A DNA stretch of 64,000 nucleotides from Sutcliffiella tianshenii (GCF_016908565.1 NZ_JAFBED010000001.1:248001-312000); one strand, 5' to 3'. Numbered from the stretch's first letter, positions 34,566 to 43,851 are shown. Notes: generated by a model from the sequence alone, not told the origin. Numbers and translations: made by a program.

Positions 34566-34713
34566 TATCCACTCTTCTCCTTTTCATGTCGGATGACACC
34601 CAAAAAAGTGCATGCAACATATTTTCTATCTTCATTATATAGGCGTGATCGATCGTTTTCCATATTTATTACAAAAGTCAGTACTTTTACTGACAATGGA
34701 TTTGGACATAAAA

Positions 34714-34763
34714 AAATCGCCTGCACCGGATAGTATGTAAAAGGCCACTAGTGCAAACGATTT
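34714..34763 (-). terminator. Interrupted hairpin after the small membrane protein gene
   Basis: AAATCG and TGCAC (34714-34726) pair with GTGCA and CGATTT (34751-34763) around a 2-base internal mismatch and a 24-base loop, then TTTTAT on the minus strand. Confidence 0.5.
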
Positions 34764-34808
34764 CATATGTACTATTTTACACAAAAATCAGAAAACTTCA
34801 ATATTTTT

Positions 34809-35126
34809 TTATAAAATCCCATTAAAAACACCCGACATCTTCTGCATCAACATGGGTAATAACGCTGCCAACAGATGTGTGGCAATCAAGGTATAATGGT
34901 AAAATTTCTGCTTTGCCATCCGGAATACCAGCGGAATGACCACCAAGAAGATCCCTGTTAAACTGATTAAAGAATAGATCAGCATTCCCTTCTCTTCCCC
35001 ATATGTAACAAGCAAATAGAAAAAACCTACGATACTGATATTATAAATCAATAATAGCAATGACAAGGCAAAACAGATGAAATTGATCACAGCTTTTGAT
35101 TTGGGCCCAATACGGAATTTCTCCAA
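34809..35126 (-). CDS. Small membrane protein of unknown function
   Basis: Not recognised. A 105-residue protein that is mostly hydrophobic: three to four membrane segments (~12-30, 33-45, 48-65 and 78-95) with a short basic N-terminus. The longest frame begins at 35159, but GGGGGG lies 7 nt before the TTG at 35126, giving MEKFRIGPKSK. It sits between cwlC and the class D sortase in the same orientation but is separated from both by hairpins. Confidence 0.65.
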   Translation of the reverse strand: MEKFRIGPKSKAVINFICFALSLLLLIYNISIVGFFYLLVTYGEEKGMLIYSLISLTGIFLVVIPLVFRMAKQKFYHYTLIATHLLAALLPMLMQKMSGVFNGIL

Positions 35127-35241
35127 AAAGATTCCCCCCTTTCTTTCTATTTCTGACAAATTAACTATTTATTTCGATAAATAAGGACAAATTTCCTGTT
35201 TTTATGTGCATTTTTTTAATTTTTGTAATCGGGACGGCCAA

Positions 35242-35279
35242 AAAGGGTGGACCGCCGCTGCAAACAGACTCCACCCTTT
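35242..35279 (-). terminator. Terminator after cwlC
   Basis: Perfect 10-bp stem AAAGGGTGGA (35242-35251) with TCCACCCTTT (35270-35279), just past the cwlC stop. Confidence 0.8.
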
Positions 35280-35282
35280 ATA

Positions 35283-36071
35283 TTATGCACTGATAAAAGT
35301 CGGATACCCTTGCTTGCGCAATTGTGTAGCCAGACGGTCCGCGTTTTCCTTTTCTGAAAATGCGCCAACCTGTACCTTATACAAGACTTGCTCGAGGAAA
35401 ACAAAGGTGCTGTATCCTCTGCGTTCAAGTTCTCTTGCAAGGTTATCGGCATTTTCCTTTGACTTGAATGCCCCGACCTGCACCTTATAGACCTCTTTAG
35501 ATGGAGCCGGTGTCGGCTTAAGCTTAAGGTTGAAGTATTCCGCTACCCCTTGTGCAATGGCACGTGCACACGTTTTACGATAACTATCTGTCTTTAAAAG
35601 CTGCGCTTCTGGATAATAAGTCATAAATCCGCATTCCACCAGGATGGAAGCCATTTTTGCCTCCCTCAAAACATGGAAGTTTGCGGTTTTGATCCCTCTG
35701 TCCCTTCTTCCGGTCGCCTGGATCAATCTAGGATGCACGAGTCTGGCAAGCCGATCTGAATTCGGGGAATTGACAATTGGCGTATATGTTTCAATGCCTT
35801 GCGCTGTGTTCCAGCCTCCTGTTCCATATGCATTCGCGTGAATGGAGACAAAAGCATCCACTTCCCAGCCATTAGCTCGGTCTGAGCGCTCCTGCAATGG
35901 CACATCCCTTTCATCCGAATGGGTAAAAAGGATCTCGACATCCTGGTATTTTAACAGTTCACTTCTTGTATACTGTGCTACCACTCTATTAAATTCATAT
36001 TCTCTCATTCCATCAGGTGTACGTTTTCCTGCAGTACTATATCCATGACCTGCGTCCAATACAATTTTCAT
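35283..36071 (-). CDS. cwlC: Sporulation amidase with two SPOR repeats (CwlC type)
   Basis: N-acetylmuramoyl-L-alanine amidase (262 residues) without a signal peptide, like B. subtilis CwlC, which degrades the mother-cell wall to release the spore. The Amidase_3 domain (1-180) has zinc ligands His9 (DAGHG), Glu24 (MREYEFN) and the His of SIHANA, and the catalytic Glu of VECGFMTY. Residues ~190-262 are two SPOR-type repeats (VYKVQVGAFKSKENADNLAR and LYKVQVGAFSEKENADRLAT) that bind peptidoglycan. GAGGTGG precedes the ATG at 36071. A sigma-K-like -10 element lies at a suitable distance upstream. Confidence 0.9.
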   Translation of the reverse strand: MKIVLDAGHGYSTAGKRTPDGMREYEFNRVVAQYTRSELLKYQDVEILFTHSDERDVPLQERSDRANGWEVDAFVSIHANAYGTGGWNTAQGIETYTPIVNSPNSDRLARLVHPRLIQATGRRDRGIKTANFHVLREAKMASILVECGFMTYYPEAQLLKTDSYRKTCARAIAQGVAEYFNLKLKPTPAPSKEVYKVQVGAFKSKENADNLARELERRGYSTFVFLEQVLYKVQVGAFSEKENADRLATQLRKQGYPTFISA

Positions 36072-36111
36072 TTTTCCACCTCATTATTCAAAGTTTAATA
36101 CTTTGTACTAT

Positions 36112-36120
36112 TAGAATATG
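36112..36120 (-). promoter_or_regulatory. Sigma-K-like -10 element upstream of cwlC
   Basis: CATATTCTA on the minus strand matches the sigma-K -10 consensus CATANNNTA, about 40 bases before the start codon. No convincing -35 element was found. Mother-cell expression is known for cwlC in B. subtilis. Confidence 0.4.
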
Positions 36121-36231
36121 CGCATTATGCCATTTATTGACAAAAACAGATTGATGCCTTGTCCACGCCTCTGTAACCTTTTATATTATTTTGCGTCTAA
36201 CCTTACAAAGAGACGTATGGGTCATTACAGG

Positions 36232-36257
36232 GTTTGATAGAGTAGGAAACAAGGTAT
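36232..36257 (+). promoter_or_regulatory. Sigma-B-like promoter of the BsuPI-type lipoprotein gene
   Basis: GTTTGA (36232-36237), a 14-base spacer and AGGTAT (36252-36257): one mismatch to each hexamer of the sigma-B consensus GTTTAA / GGGTAT, 37 bases before the start codon. Confidence 0.42.
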
Positions 36258-36293
36258 ATCCCAGAAGGAAATAAGTCAGATGGAGGAATGATG

Positions 36294-36845
36294 ATGAAGA
36301 GAATCGCACTTTTGCTGACAATGTCATTTGTTCTTGCAGCATGTGGTACAACACAGGAAAATTACAAGGCTACTGATGCACCGGAGGAAACGACAAAAGA
36401 TTCAAATGGTAGTAATGTGGATAATACGGCAGGCAGCGGAGATGGCGAAAAGGGCTTGAAAAAACCTGAAAAATCAAAGGAAGTCACAAGCGAAGACCCG
36501 AACAAGCAGGAACTTTCCAGCACGTTGGAACAGAAGGACAATTCCTTCGTTTTTACAGTCAAAAATGATACTGGCAAAGACGCGGGAATAACTTTTTCTT
36601 CTGGTCAGGAATATGATTATATGGTGTACGATGCATCAGGTAAGCTAGTGAAGAAGCTTTCGGAAGGAATGATGTACACGCAAGCAATCAAAGAAGATGT
36701 ACTTGCCCCTGGTGAGGACATCACATACTCCGCATCCTATCAAGAAGTCACATCCGGTCTGGATAAAGGGGAATACACCATCGAGTTTGTCTTTACAGAG
36801 CAAAATTTCCAGGCCTCGGCCAAAGAAGCCTTTAAGGTTGAATAA
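36294..36845 (+). CDS. BsuPI-domain lipoprotein
   Basis: Lipid-anchored extracytoplasmic protein (183 residues): MKRIALLLTMSFVLAAC ends in the lipobox LAAC, then a low-complexity linker rich in T, N, S, D and K (~residues 18-65). A C-terminal beta-sandwich (~70-180) follows with FTVKNDTGKDAGITFSSGQEYDYMVYD, typical of the BsuPI intracellular-proteinase-inhibitor family (PF12690). Here it is clearly exported, so the target is not the intracellular protease; function unknown. Three ATGs in a row follow GGAGGA; the third (36294) has the best spacing. A sigma-B-like promoter suggests stress control. Confidence 0.82.
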   Translation: MKRIALLLTMSFVLAACGTTQENYKATDAPEETTKDSNGSNVDNTAGSGDGEKGLKKPEKSKEVTSEDPNKQELSSTLEQKDNSFVFTVKNDTGKDAGITFSSGQEYDYMVYDASGKLVKKLSEGMMYTQAIKEDVLAPGEDITYSASYQEVTSGLDKGEYTIEFVFTEQNFQASAKEAFKVE

Positions 36846-36920
36846 GAAGGGAAGTTTTCCCCAAGGTTGTAACTCCTTGCTAAAAAACCTATAATGGAAT
36901 AAGAAGATTTTACCGTAAAG

Positions 36921-36949
36921 AAAGGTCTACATTTGATAAGTAGGCCTTT
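36921..36949 (+). terminator. Terminator after the BsuPI lipoprotein gene
   Basis: AAAGGTCTAC (36921-36930) pairs with GTAGGCCTTT (36940-36949) with one G-T pair, followed by TATTC. It lies just ahead of ywqB. Confidence 0.75.
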
Positions 36950-36973
36950 TATTCGTTCTGGATGGTGACAAAA

Positions 36974-38524
36974 ATGGAGCAGTTTGCAACTTGGTTAATC
37001 AATACATATCCGCTGTCAGAGGAAAGAAACCGTGTCCTTTTGAAAGGCGCCCTGCAGCTTTTCCGGCAAGGGAACGTGATACATGCATTTGAAGATGGCA
37101 CAAGCATCACCGGGAAGGTGCAGGATAATGGGCATCGCCATGTACTGCTTGATATGGACATCCATGAATTGAGCAGATGTTCATGTGGAGCGGACTCTTT
37201 ATGCATCCATCAGCTCGCAACCTTTCTATCCTTCTGGTCACAGACGAGAACCATCGCATCGCTCATTGAAAAGTGGAAGGAAGCTACTCCACATACAGCA
37301 TCAGGACCGTCCCCCCTATTTCAAAAGAAGAAAGTGGATAGCTATTCAGATGCATCTCTTGCAAGCTGGCTGGACTTTGTGGACCATCAACATGATCAAT
37401 ATAAGCGATCCATCCCTTCAACAAGGACATATCTGACCGGCCTGACACATGCATTCTTTCCGAAGCTCCGTTTATTGGCACCAAAAAAGGCTGAGGTCCG
37501 CCCGCTCTTCCTCTTGCACGCTTCTCTTTTTTGTATGCAAGAGGTGATGAAAAGCTATGACTCCTCACAGCCTTATCAATATATAGTAGATATCCTGCAC
37601 CGATTTGTGGATGTGATCGAGGAGGAAGCAAAAGGCCTGTTTCATAGCGCCATCGCCTTCCAGCTCGACACATTGTTGAAGGAAAGCAGGGAAATGATCC
37701 GCCATATGCTCCTTGGGCAGAAAGAGCCTTTCATACGTGAGGTGTTTTATGCCTATCAGTTCGTATGGAATGATGTGTTCCAGCGCAGGAATTGGATGTC
37801 ATCAGAATTGAAAGAGCTGGAAGGCGACCAGTCCCTGCAAGCGGAATTAGCGAAAACGCATCTTCTTTTTCTTCAAAAAAAGGACGATGATGCATTGCAT
37901 ATCGTAAAGAAGCATGCCCATCAATATGCGCCTTATGTGTTCAATTGGCTTCAGGCCCTCGCAAACTCCAAGGCGAAGGACAGATTGGATACTTGGCTGC
38001 AAACTTCACTGCCTATCGTGACAACCTATATCCATGACGAGCCTACCTATGAACGAAAGCGTCAGCTCACGAAGCACCTTTTGAAGCTTTTGACGGACTA
38101 TGCGCTGGAAACAAAGCATGATGCCATGTACATCGAAGCGATGAAAAGCTTGATGCCATACAGCTATGGCGAATATGAGTGGTATCTTTTCGAAACGAAG
38201 AAATATCGCAAATGGGTGGAGCTCCAGCTCTGGATGGGATTTGAACTGAGTGGCCTTGAGACGTACAAAATCAAGGAAATCAAAAAGGCCGATCCGTATG
38301 CCCTCTTTCCCCTATATCATATTGCTATCCAGCAGGCGATCGGCCAGCGGAACAAAAGCTCCTATAAGGAAGCGACAAGCCTCTTGAAGGCCCTGCATTC
38401 TTTGTATAAGAAGGAAAAGCTCGAAGATGTCTGGGTGGAGTATATACTTCAAATAAAAGAAGGAACAAAGCGACTCCGCTCCTTCCAAGAAGAACTGAAA
38501 AAAGGAAGATTCACATATGATTAA
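36974..38524 (+). CDS. ywqB: SWIM zinc-finger protein (YwqB type)
   Basis: Cytoplasmic protein of 516 residues with an N-terminal SWIM zinc finger: CSCGADSLCIHQLA (~residues 68-81) gives the CxC...CxH ligands. The rest is helical without a known catalytic motif. It precedes and overlaps by 8 bases a SNF2-family ATPase gene, the same pairing as ywqB-ywqA in B. subtilis, so the two probably act together on DNA. GGTGA 5 nt before the ATG at 36974 supports that start over the one at 36962. The overlap is ordinary translational coupling rather than a broken fusion. Confidence 0.88.
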   Translation: MEQFATWLINTYPLSEERNRVLLKGALQLFRQGNVIHAFEDGTSITGKVQDNGHRHVLLDMDIHELSRCSCGADSLCIHQLATFLSFWSQTRTIASLIEKWKEATPHTASGPSPLFQKKKVDSYSDASLASWLDFVDHQHDQYKRSIPSTRTYLTGLTHAFFPKLRLLAPKKAEVRPLFLLHASLFCMQEVMKSYDSSQPYQYIVDILHRFVDVIEEEAKGLFHSAIAFQLDTLLKESREMIRHMLLGQKEPFIREVFYAYQFVWNDVFQRRNWMSSELKELEGDQSLQAELAKTHLLFLQKKDDDALHIVKKHAHQYAPYVFNWLQALANSKAKDRLDTWLQTSLPIVTTYIHDEPTYERKRQLTKHLLKLLTDYALETKHDAMYIEAMKSLMPYSYGEYEWYLFETKKYRKWVELQLWMGFELSGLETYKIKEIKKADPYALFPLYHIAIQQAIGQRNKSSYKEATSLLKALHSLYKKEKLEDVWVEYILQIKEGTKRLRSFQEELKKGRFTYD

Positions 38525-41324
38525 TGGATCCTTATCCGCCAACTCGATATACGATGAAAAAACGAACAGGTTTTTCCTATATGTGCAGCTGAAGTCATCC
38601 GTACTTCCGCCATCGCGATACATCCCGCTGCTATTTACCTGGCACGAGGGCTCTTTTTTCGGTTCCTTTTTCCAGGAATCCACCTTCGAAGGTAAAACGG
38701 GAATCTACCTTTCCCCATCAGATGCACTGGAGCTTTTTGCGAACAATACAGAGAATTCCTTCCTGGAGCTTGTTTGGTGCGATCAATCGGAACTGTACCG
38801 CCTTTTGGCACCGACCGTCTCTTCCATTTTCAATCAGAAAGCCTTTATACCGGATTTTTCTGAGTGGCAGAAAGGGAGGCTCTCTTTTTCATTGACCGAG
38901 GAAGGAAAAAACCTAGTCGGAGAGAATCCGCTTCTTCCCTCTTATACGGAAAAAATAGAGGAATGGGTCGGATCCATCATGATGGACTGGATTAAAAACG
39001 AGAAAACCGAGACATTGCGCTCTTACTGGGCGGAATACTCGAATTCGAAAGCCCTCCTCTCCCCTTCCACCCCTTCTGTTTATCTGGATGAAGAGGATTG
39101 GCTCAAGGATATCGGCTGGTTGAAGGACACTACCCCGTTTTTTGTGGGACTCCGTTTATTGGAACCGGAAGAGCCATACTCGGACTGGAAGCTTGAAACG
39201 CTCCTTAAAGATAAAAAGACAGAGCAATTATATGTATGGGAGCAGGATAAGCTTCCCGCTTCCTATAAAAAGTATAAAAATGAAGTGGAACGAAGCTTTA
39301 AAAAGTGGCAGCAAATCACCCCCTCCCTTTTTTCAAATGGCCAGATGCGGGAGGCATTAACCGAGGAAGATGCATGGCGCTTTCTCGTGGACGGCAGTGA
39401 AAGGCTGCTTGAAATCGGCAGCTTCATCCTGCTTCCTTCATGGTGGCAGGCTGTAAAGGACTCCCGCTTGAAGATAAAAGCACGAGTCAACAGCTCCAAA
39501 AAGGGATCCTCCCATTCCACTTCCTTTGTAGGCTTGCAGTCTCTCGTTAATTTCGAATGGCGTTTCTCCACCCGTAATACGGAGCTTTCGGAAGAGGAGT
39601 TCCTCGCATTGGTGGAGCAGAACAGGCGCCTTGTCCAAATCAAAGGGGAATGGGTCGTCTTGGATCCGCAATTCATTGAAGAAATAAAGCTCATGATGAA
39701 GCAGGCGGAAGAAACCGGTATCCGTATCGAGGATCTCCTGAAAAGCCACGCTGCCAATCATTTTGATGACATGCCAGATGAAAACGGAAGCTATTCCATG
39801 AGCGAGATCACCTATGAAATGACCGGTCCCCTTCAAAATCTGGTAGAGCAGCTCTATCAAGGAAAAGCACTTCCAGATTTCAAGGCACCGCCAACCTTCA
39901 AAGGAGAACTGCGCCCATACCAGGAGCAAGGTGCCGCTTGGCTTCTATTTTTGAGAAAGCATGGTTTCGGGGCGTGCCTGGCAGATGATATGGGGCTCGG
40001 GAAAACGATTCAGCTTATCGCCTACTTCCTCGCCTGCAAGGAGCTTGAGGAGGATCAAGTCCGCGAACCTGTTCTGATCATCTGTCCGACCTCTGTTTTA
40101 GGCAACTGGCAGAAGGAGCTGGAAAAGTTTGCTCCAAGCCTAAACGTCATGCTGCATTATGGAACTAACCGAAATAAGGGCGGTAGCTTCTCGGATTCGA
40201 TAAAAGGAGCCGATGTTGTGCTCACTTCCTATGCAATCTCGCATCTGGATGAAGAGGAACTTTCGAACGTACGTTGGAGCACCGTCTGCCTCGATGAAGC
40301 ACAGAACATCAAGAATGCCGATACGAAGCAGTCCCAGGCAGTCAGGAATCTTGACGGCATCCATCATATCGCGTTGACAGGCACCCCGATGGAAAACCGC
40401 CTGTCCGAGCTTTGGGCCATCTTTGATTTCATTAACCCGGGCTACCTCGGTTCCCTTGGCGCGTTCCATAAGCAGTTTGTCCTGCCTATCGAAAAGGATC
40501 AGGATAAAAAGAAAATCCAGCAGCTTCAGATGCTCATCCAGCCCTTCCTCTTGCGTCGCACGAAACAGGATGAGCAGGTGGCACTCAATCTGCCGGAAAA
40601 GCAGGAACAGAAGGAATACTGCCCTTTGACGATCGAGCAGGCTTCCATCTACGAACAGCTGGTGAAGGAAACATTGGAGAAGGTCGAATCCCTCGGAGGC
40701 ATCCAGCGCAGAGGGCTTGTACTGAAAATGCTCGGCCAGCTGAAGCAGGTATGCGATCACCCTTCCCTCTATTTAAAAGAAGAAGAGCCCTCCAACCTGT
40801 TGATGCGCTCCACGAAAATGGAGAAGCTGGTGGAGCTCGTGGAGCAGATTCGTCTGCGTAACGAAAGCTGCCTTATCTTCACCCAGTACATCTCTATGGG
40901 GAATATGATCATCGAAGCAATCGAGAAGGCGCTTGGGGAAAAAGGGAGATTCCTTAATGGAAGTGTCGTGAAAAAGGATCGTGATAATCTGATCACATCC
41001 TTCCAGAACGGGGAGTTCCATGTGCTGGTGCTCTCCCTGAAGGCCGGCGGAACCGGATTGAACCTGACAGCAGCCAATCATGTCATCCACTATGACCGCT
41101 GGTGGAACCCGGCAGTCGAAAATCAGGCTACAGACCGTGCCTATCGGATCGGCCAAAATCGCTTCGTCCATGTCCATAAGTTCATCGCAACAGGGACACT
41201 GGAAGAAAAGATAGACGCCATGATCGAATCCAAGCAGGCCCTGAACAATCAGATCATCACAAGCGAAGGCTGGATTACCGAGCTTAGCAACGAAGATCTG
41301 AAGGAGCTGTTGACACTACGTTAA
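38517..41324 (+). CDS. ywqA: SNF2-family DNA-dependent ATPase/helicase (YwqA type)
   Basis: Cytoplasmic Swi2/Snf2 ATPase, 935 residues. The N-terminal half (to ~450) is the bacterial SNF2-associated region; the motor domain has motif I DDMGLGKT (~490), motif II DEAQ (~591), motif III ALTGTPMENRL, and the C-terminal helicase lobe with SLKAGGTGLNLTAA and DRAYRIGQ. It should translocate on double-stranded DNA; the role in Bacillus is unclear but probably in DNA repair or transcription-linked processes with YwqB. The ATG lies within the end of ywqB. Base composition is visibly more G+C-rich than in the first half of the window. Confidence 0.93.
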   Translation: MINGSLSANSIYDEKTNRFFLYVQLKSSVLPPSRYIPLLFTWHEGSFFGSFFQESTFEGKTGIYLSPSDALELFANNTENSFLELVWCDQSELYRLLAPTVSSIFNQKAFIPDFSEWQKGRLSFSLTEEGKNLVGENPLLPSYTEKIEEWVGSIMMDWIKNEKTETLRSYWAEYSNSKALLSPSTPSVYLDEEDWLKDIGWLKDTTPFFVGLRLLEPEEPYSDWKLETLLKDKKTEQLYVWEQDKLPASYKKYKNEVERSFKKWQQITPSLFSNGQMREALTEEDAWRFLVDGSERLLEIGSFILLPSWWQAVKDSRLKIKARVNSSKKGSSHSTSFVGLQSLVNFEWRFSTRNTELSEEEFLALVEQNRRLVQIKGEWVVLDPQFIEEIKLMMKQAEETGIRIEDLLKSHAANHFDDMPDENGSYSMSEITYEMTGPLQNLVEQLYQGKALPDFKAPPTFKGELRPYQEQGAAWLLFLRKHGFGACLADDMGLGKTIQLIAYFLACKELEEDQVREPVLIICPTSVLGNWQKELEKFAPSLNVMLHYGTNRNKGGSFSDSIKGADVVLTSYAISHLDEEELSNVRWSTVCLDEAQNIKNADTKQSQAVRNLDGIHHIALTGTPMENRLSELWAIFDFINPGYLGSLGAFHKQFVLPIEKDQDKKKIQQLQMLIQPFLLRRTKQDEQVALNLPEKQEQKEYCPLTIEQASIYEQLVKETLEKVESLGGIQRRGLVLKMLGQLKQVCDHPSLYLKEEEPSNLLMRSTKMEKLVELVEQIRLRNESCLIFTQYISMGNMIIEAIEKALGEKGRFLNGSVVKKDRDNLITSFQNGEFHVLVLSLKAGGTGLNLTAANHVIHYDRWWNPAVENQATDRAYRIGQNRFVHVHKFIATGTLEEKIDAMIESKQALNNQIITSEGWITELSNEDLKELLTLR

Positions 41325-41363
41325 AAAAGCGCGAGTCATTCAAAACGAATGATTCGCGCTTTT
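41325..41363. terminator. Bidirectional terminator between ywqA and vanZ-like gene
   Basis: 17-bp stem with one mismatch (41325-41341 with 41347-41363), 5-base loop, starting at the base after the ywqA stop. It contains the end of the facing VanZ gene (stop at 41340-41342). Confidence 0.87.
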
Positions 41364-41855
41364 TCTTATGTGCCTGGCCCTATAAGTGATGTAGCCCGCC
41401 ACTATGCCGATCAGCCCGCCGGTACAATCAAGCCATACATCCATCCAGCGGCCGCTCCTATCCGGATGAAGATGCTGAAGATACTCATCAAGCATGGAGA
41501 TCAAGAGTACCATGCTGCAGCTCAACAGGAAAACCCGCCACCGCATGTTTGGCATGAAACTGCGGAAATAACGGACGATGACGAAACCTAGCATGAAGTA
41601 AAAAAACAGATGGGCTGCCTTGCGAAACAAAAATTCCACAAACGCATAGCCTCCCCTCGTTTCCGCACTTATTACAGATTCGCCATAGCTCAGCTGAACT
41701 CCCTTCAACCACGCCGTGAGGCTATCCTCCTGTACTAGCAAACTTAAATAGGGCCTGATATCCTGGGACGAATAGGACATGGAGGATAGATGAAACAAAA
41801 GCACCGTCCACCCGACTGCAAGGAAAAGATAATAGTATTTTCTTCTTTTCAACAT
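41340..41855 (-). CDS. VanZ family membrane protein
   Basis: Integral membrane protein (171 residues) with four hydrophobic segments (~8-24, 75-97, 105-125 and 140-160) and the VanZ signature: FHLSSMSYSSQ after the first segment, RKAAHLFFYFMLG, and DEYLQHLHPDRSGRWMDVWL before the last segment. VanZ-like proteins are linked to low-level teicoplanin resistance in enterococci and are common in Firmicutes; the biochemical role is unknown. GGTGAT precedes the ATG at 41855. Its 3' end lies inside the terminator shared with ywqA. Confidence 0.87.
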   Translation of the reverse strand: MLKRRKYYYLFLAVGWTVLLFHLSSMSYSSQDIRPYLSLLVQEDSLTAWLKGVQLSYGESVISAETRGGYAFVEFLFRKAAHLFFYFMLGFVIVRYFRSFMPNMRWRVFLLSCSMVLLISMLDEYLQHLHPDRSGRWMDVWLDCTGGLIGIVAGYITYRARHIRKSANHSF

Positions 41856-41915
41856 AGGATCACCACTATTCTAATCAATAGTAACGGTGTATCCCATTTC
41901 TCATTTTTCTATACG

Positions 41916-42386
41916 CTAATTACTCTTACTTCTCACCCTCGGAAGGGAAAGAAAACTGCTTTTTCCTTTGTGCTTAATGGATATTCTCTTGAGAAGACTG
42001 ATTACATGTGGTTCATCGAGGTCCTTTGGATCGTCAAAGCGGATGAATGCCCTGCGGTGTTCTTGCCAGACATAAGACGATAATTCTATGAGGCTGGTAT
42101 CCAACTCGACCTTTATCGCAATGATTCGTTTATCTTCCTCTGAACGGAATTGTATTTCCACTGCCCGATGGTTGTTGGTGACAATGCTTCTGACACTGCT
42201 ATCTTCCCATTCATGGCTCTCCTTTTCACAGAGCTGCAAGGCATCATAGAACGAAAAACCATGACTGGCGTAAGAAAGAGTAGGCTCCTTTACATAAATA
42301 TAATAATTCTCCTGATTTTGAATCTTACTTTTTACCCTCTGAAGAAATGTAATACTGTATAAATGGAACTCTACCAACTTTCTCAC
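41916..42386 (-). CDS. Hypothetical cytoplasmic protein
   Basis: Not recognised. About 156 residues, charged, with no membrane segment or signal; the middle part (VRSIVTNNHRAVEIQFRSEE) suggests a beta-strand hairpin and the C-terminus is basic. The frame extends to 42437 with several possible starts. A GTG at 42386 with AAGGAATAGG upstream is chosen; a TTG at 42377 with GGGGAG 8 nt upstream is equally possible. It is divergent from the XRE regulator gene, which could control it, but no operator was identified. Confidence 0.55.
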   Translation of the reverse strand: MRKLVEFHLYSITFLQRVKSKIQNQENYYIYVKEPTLSYASHGFSFYDALQLCEKESHEWEDSSVRSIVTNNHRAVEIQFRSEEDKRIIAIKVELDTSLIELSSYVWQEHRRAFIRFDDPKDLDEPHVISLLKRISIKHKGKSSFLSLPRVRSKSN

Positions 42387-42626
42387 TCCCCTATTCCTTC
42401 GTATTTGGTCCATCTCTATCATTTCATTTTTTACCAAATATGGAAACCATCTGAAAAGTACGGATTATCCATGGGTATTCTTACCTATTCTTTGGATACC
42501 TCTGTTTCCTTCCGATTCCCACACTGTTCTGATTTGTATCATTTTTACGGTTGAACAGATTAAGAACCGTAGATTACGCCCTCTTCCTATACGGTAAAGG
42601 AAAAACATCAGGCAGGAGGGCAATGT

Positions 42627-43031
42627 ATGAAAGAATCTCCCGTATCCCGCAACATAAAGACTTTCCGGGACCAAAACGGCTGGAGCCAGCTGCAGCTTGC
42701 TGAAGAACTGAACCGATCCCGCGCGACCATCAGCAAATGGGAAACCGGTAACGAAACACCAAATATGGAAGCCTTGATTCAACTGAGCAATATTTTTGAT
42801 GTATCCATCGACTATTTGGTAGGCAACCATCATCAGCAGGATGCATACGTCAAGGAATTCAATCGGCTCTATCAGTTGCAGAAAACCGATGATGAATTAC
42901 TGGAAGTCGTCGATTATTTAAAACAGAATCCAAAATTCAAGAAATCACTACATATGTATACAAAACTCAATGTCAAATATCAAAAAACAATAGAAAAGAA
43001 CTTTCGTACTCTCGTAGAAGACCTTTCTTGA
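42627..43031 (+). CDS. XRE family transcriptional regulator
   Basis: Cytoplasmic DNA-binding protein, 134 residues. Residues ~8-65 form a Cro/CI-type helix-turn-helix: LQLAEELNRSRATISKWETG is the HTH, followed by the typical PNMEALIQLSNIFDVSIDYLVG. The remaining ~65 residues are helical and might dimerise or sense a partner. GGAGGGCAATGT precedes the ATG with good spacing. It is divergent from a hypothetical gene and followed by a small hairpin and a possible 13-codon frame. Target genes are unknown. Confidence 0.88.
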   Translation: MKESPVSRNIKTFRDQNGWSQLQLAEELNRSRATISKWETGNETPNMEALIQLSNIFDVSIDYLVGNHHQQDAYVKEFNRLYQLQKTDDELLEVVDYLKQNPKFKKSLHMYTKLNVKYQKTIEKNFRTLVEDLS

Positions 43032-43036
43032 AAAGA

Positions 43037-43057
43037 GCCAACCCGAAACAGGTTGGC
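43037..43057 (+). terminator. Hairpin after the XRE regulator gene
   Basis: GCCAACC (43037-43043) pairs with GGTTGGC (43051-43057) immediately after the stop; there is no T run, so it may be a processing or stability element. Confidence 0.4.
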
Positions 43058-43091
43058 ACAAGTATTGGAGAGCAGGGAGGATATTTTCTCT

Positions 43092-43133
43092 ATGAAGATT
43101 CTAAGGGGGCTTATCCAATCTAATAAGCAATAG
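43092..43133 (+). CDS. Possible 13-residue peptide
   Basis: ATG at 43092 opens a 13-codon frame (MKILRGLIQSNKQ) ending in TAG at 43133. GGGAGG lies 11 nt upstream and a terminator-like hairpin follows at once. The ribosome binding site and the position between two hairpins are the only support, and chance is a serious alternative. Confidence 0.25.
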   Translation: MKILRGLIQSNKQ

Positions 43134-43135
43134 AA

Positions 43136-43165
43136 AAAGGCAGCTTGTTACGGTAAGTTGCCTTT
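43136..43165 (+). terminator. Terminator downstream of the XRE gene
   Basis: 11-bp stem with one G-T pair (43136-43146 with 43155-43165) followed by TATTT; probably ends the XRE transcript, including the possible small frame. Confidence 0.65.
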
Positions 43166-43233
43166 TATTTGACAGGCTAAAGCATCCTGGGAGGGGTTCC
43201 CTAGGCTTAACAGATTAATGGATATTGATATGG

Positions 43234-43617
43234 TTAAAATGGCAGCTCCACTTTTTCCATCTCTTTCTGCACAGTTTTTTCCACCTTCACTGCCGGCGGC
43301 TTTCGTTCTAAGAATCGCACATTATCTGCGACCACATCCGTTACAAACACGGTAGTGCCATTCTGTCCTTCGTATTTCCTCGTCTGGATCCTTCCGGTGA
43401 CTCCGATCAAAGCACCTTTACTGCAATAGTTGGCTGTAGTCTCAGCAAGCTTTCTCCACACCGTGCAGGATACAAAATCAGCCTCCACCACACCATCCTG
43501 GTTCTTAAAATTCCTGTTTACCGCCAGATGAAAGCTTGCCAAAGCCGTCCCATCACTCGTATACCTAAGCTCGGGATCCTTCGTCAATCTCCCAACAAGA
43601 ATAACTTGATTAATCAC
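43234..43617 (-). CDS. ssbB: Single-stranded DNA-binding protein (SsbB type)
   Basis: OB-fold single-stranded DNA-binding protein, 127 residues, without the long glycine-rich linker and the DDDIPF-type tail of the replicative SsbA, so closer to SsbB (YwpH), the competence-associated form; it does end in ELPF. Seen are [44 protein letters not shown] and the [13 protein letters not shown] strand. The frame extends to 43704, but GGAGGG 6-7 nt before the GTG at 43617 and the family N-terminus fix the start. ywpF is divergent to it, as expected from B. subtilis gene order. Confidence 0.92.
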   Translation of the reverse strand: MINQVILVGRLTKDPELRYTSDGTALASFHLAVNRNFKNQDGVVEADFVSCTVWRKLAETTANYCSKGALIGVTGRIQTRKYEGQNGTTVFVTDVVADNVRFLERKPPAVKVEKTVQKEMEKVELPF

Positions 43618-43851
43618 GTTCCTTCCCTCCTTTTTCGTGGTTCTTGCCTGTTGCTTCGTAATCATAACCGGTGGAGGGGGAAATGGTAAAATGAGTGTTA
43701 TCATCTTTTAAAACAAATCTGCAATTTAAAATGTCCGTTTCTATTAAACAAAATGACATTTCATGATACTTTTTCCTTCAAATAAAGAATATTTAAGCTG
43801 TTAAGGATTATTTTAATAGAGAAACAAGAACAGTATCTTTCCGGACCAATA

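Noticed and set aside
38517-38524. Frameshift splitting one ywqB-ywqA gene
   Set aside because: The 8-base overlap is normal translational coupling; both halves match separate known proteins of ordinary length.
40140-40760. A 206-codon open frame on the minus strand inside ywqA
   Set aside because: It lies entirely antisense to conserved SNF2 motor motifs, has no ribosome binding site, and its sequence is what antisense reading of a G+C-richer helicase gene yields.
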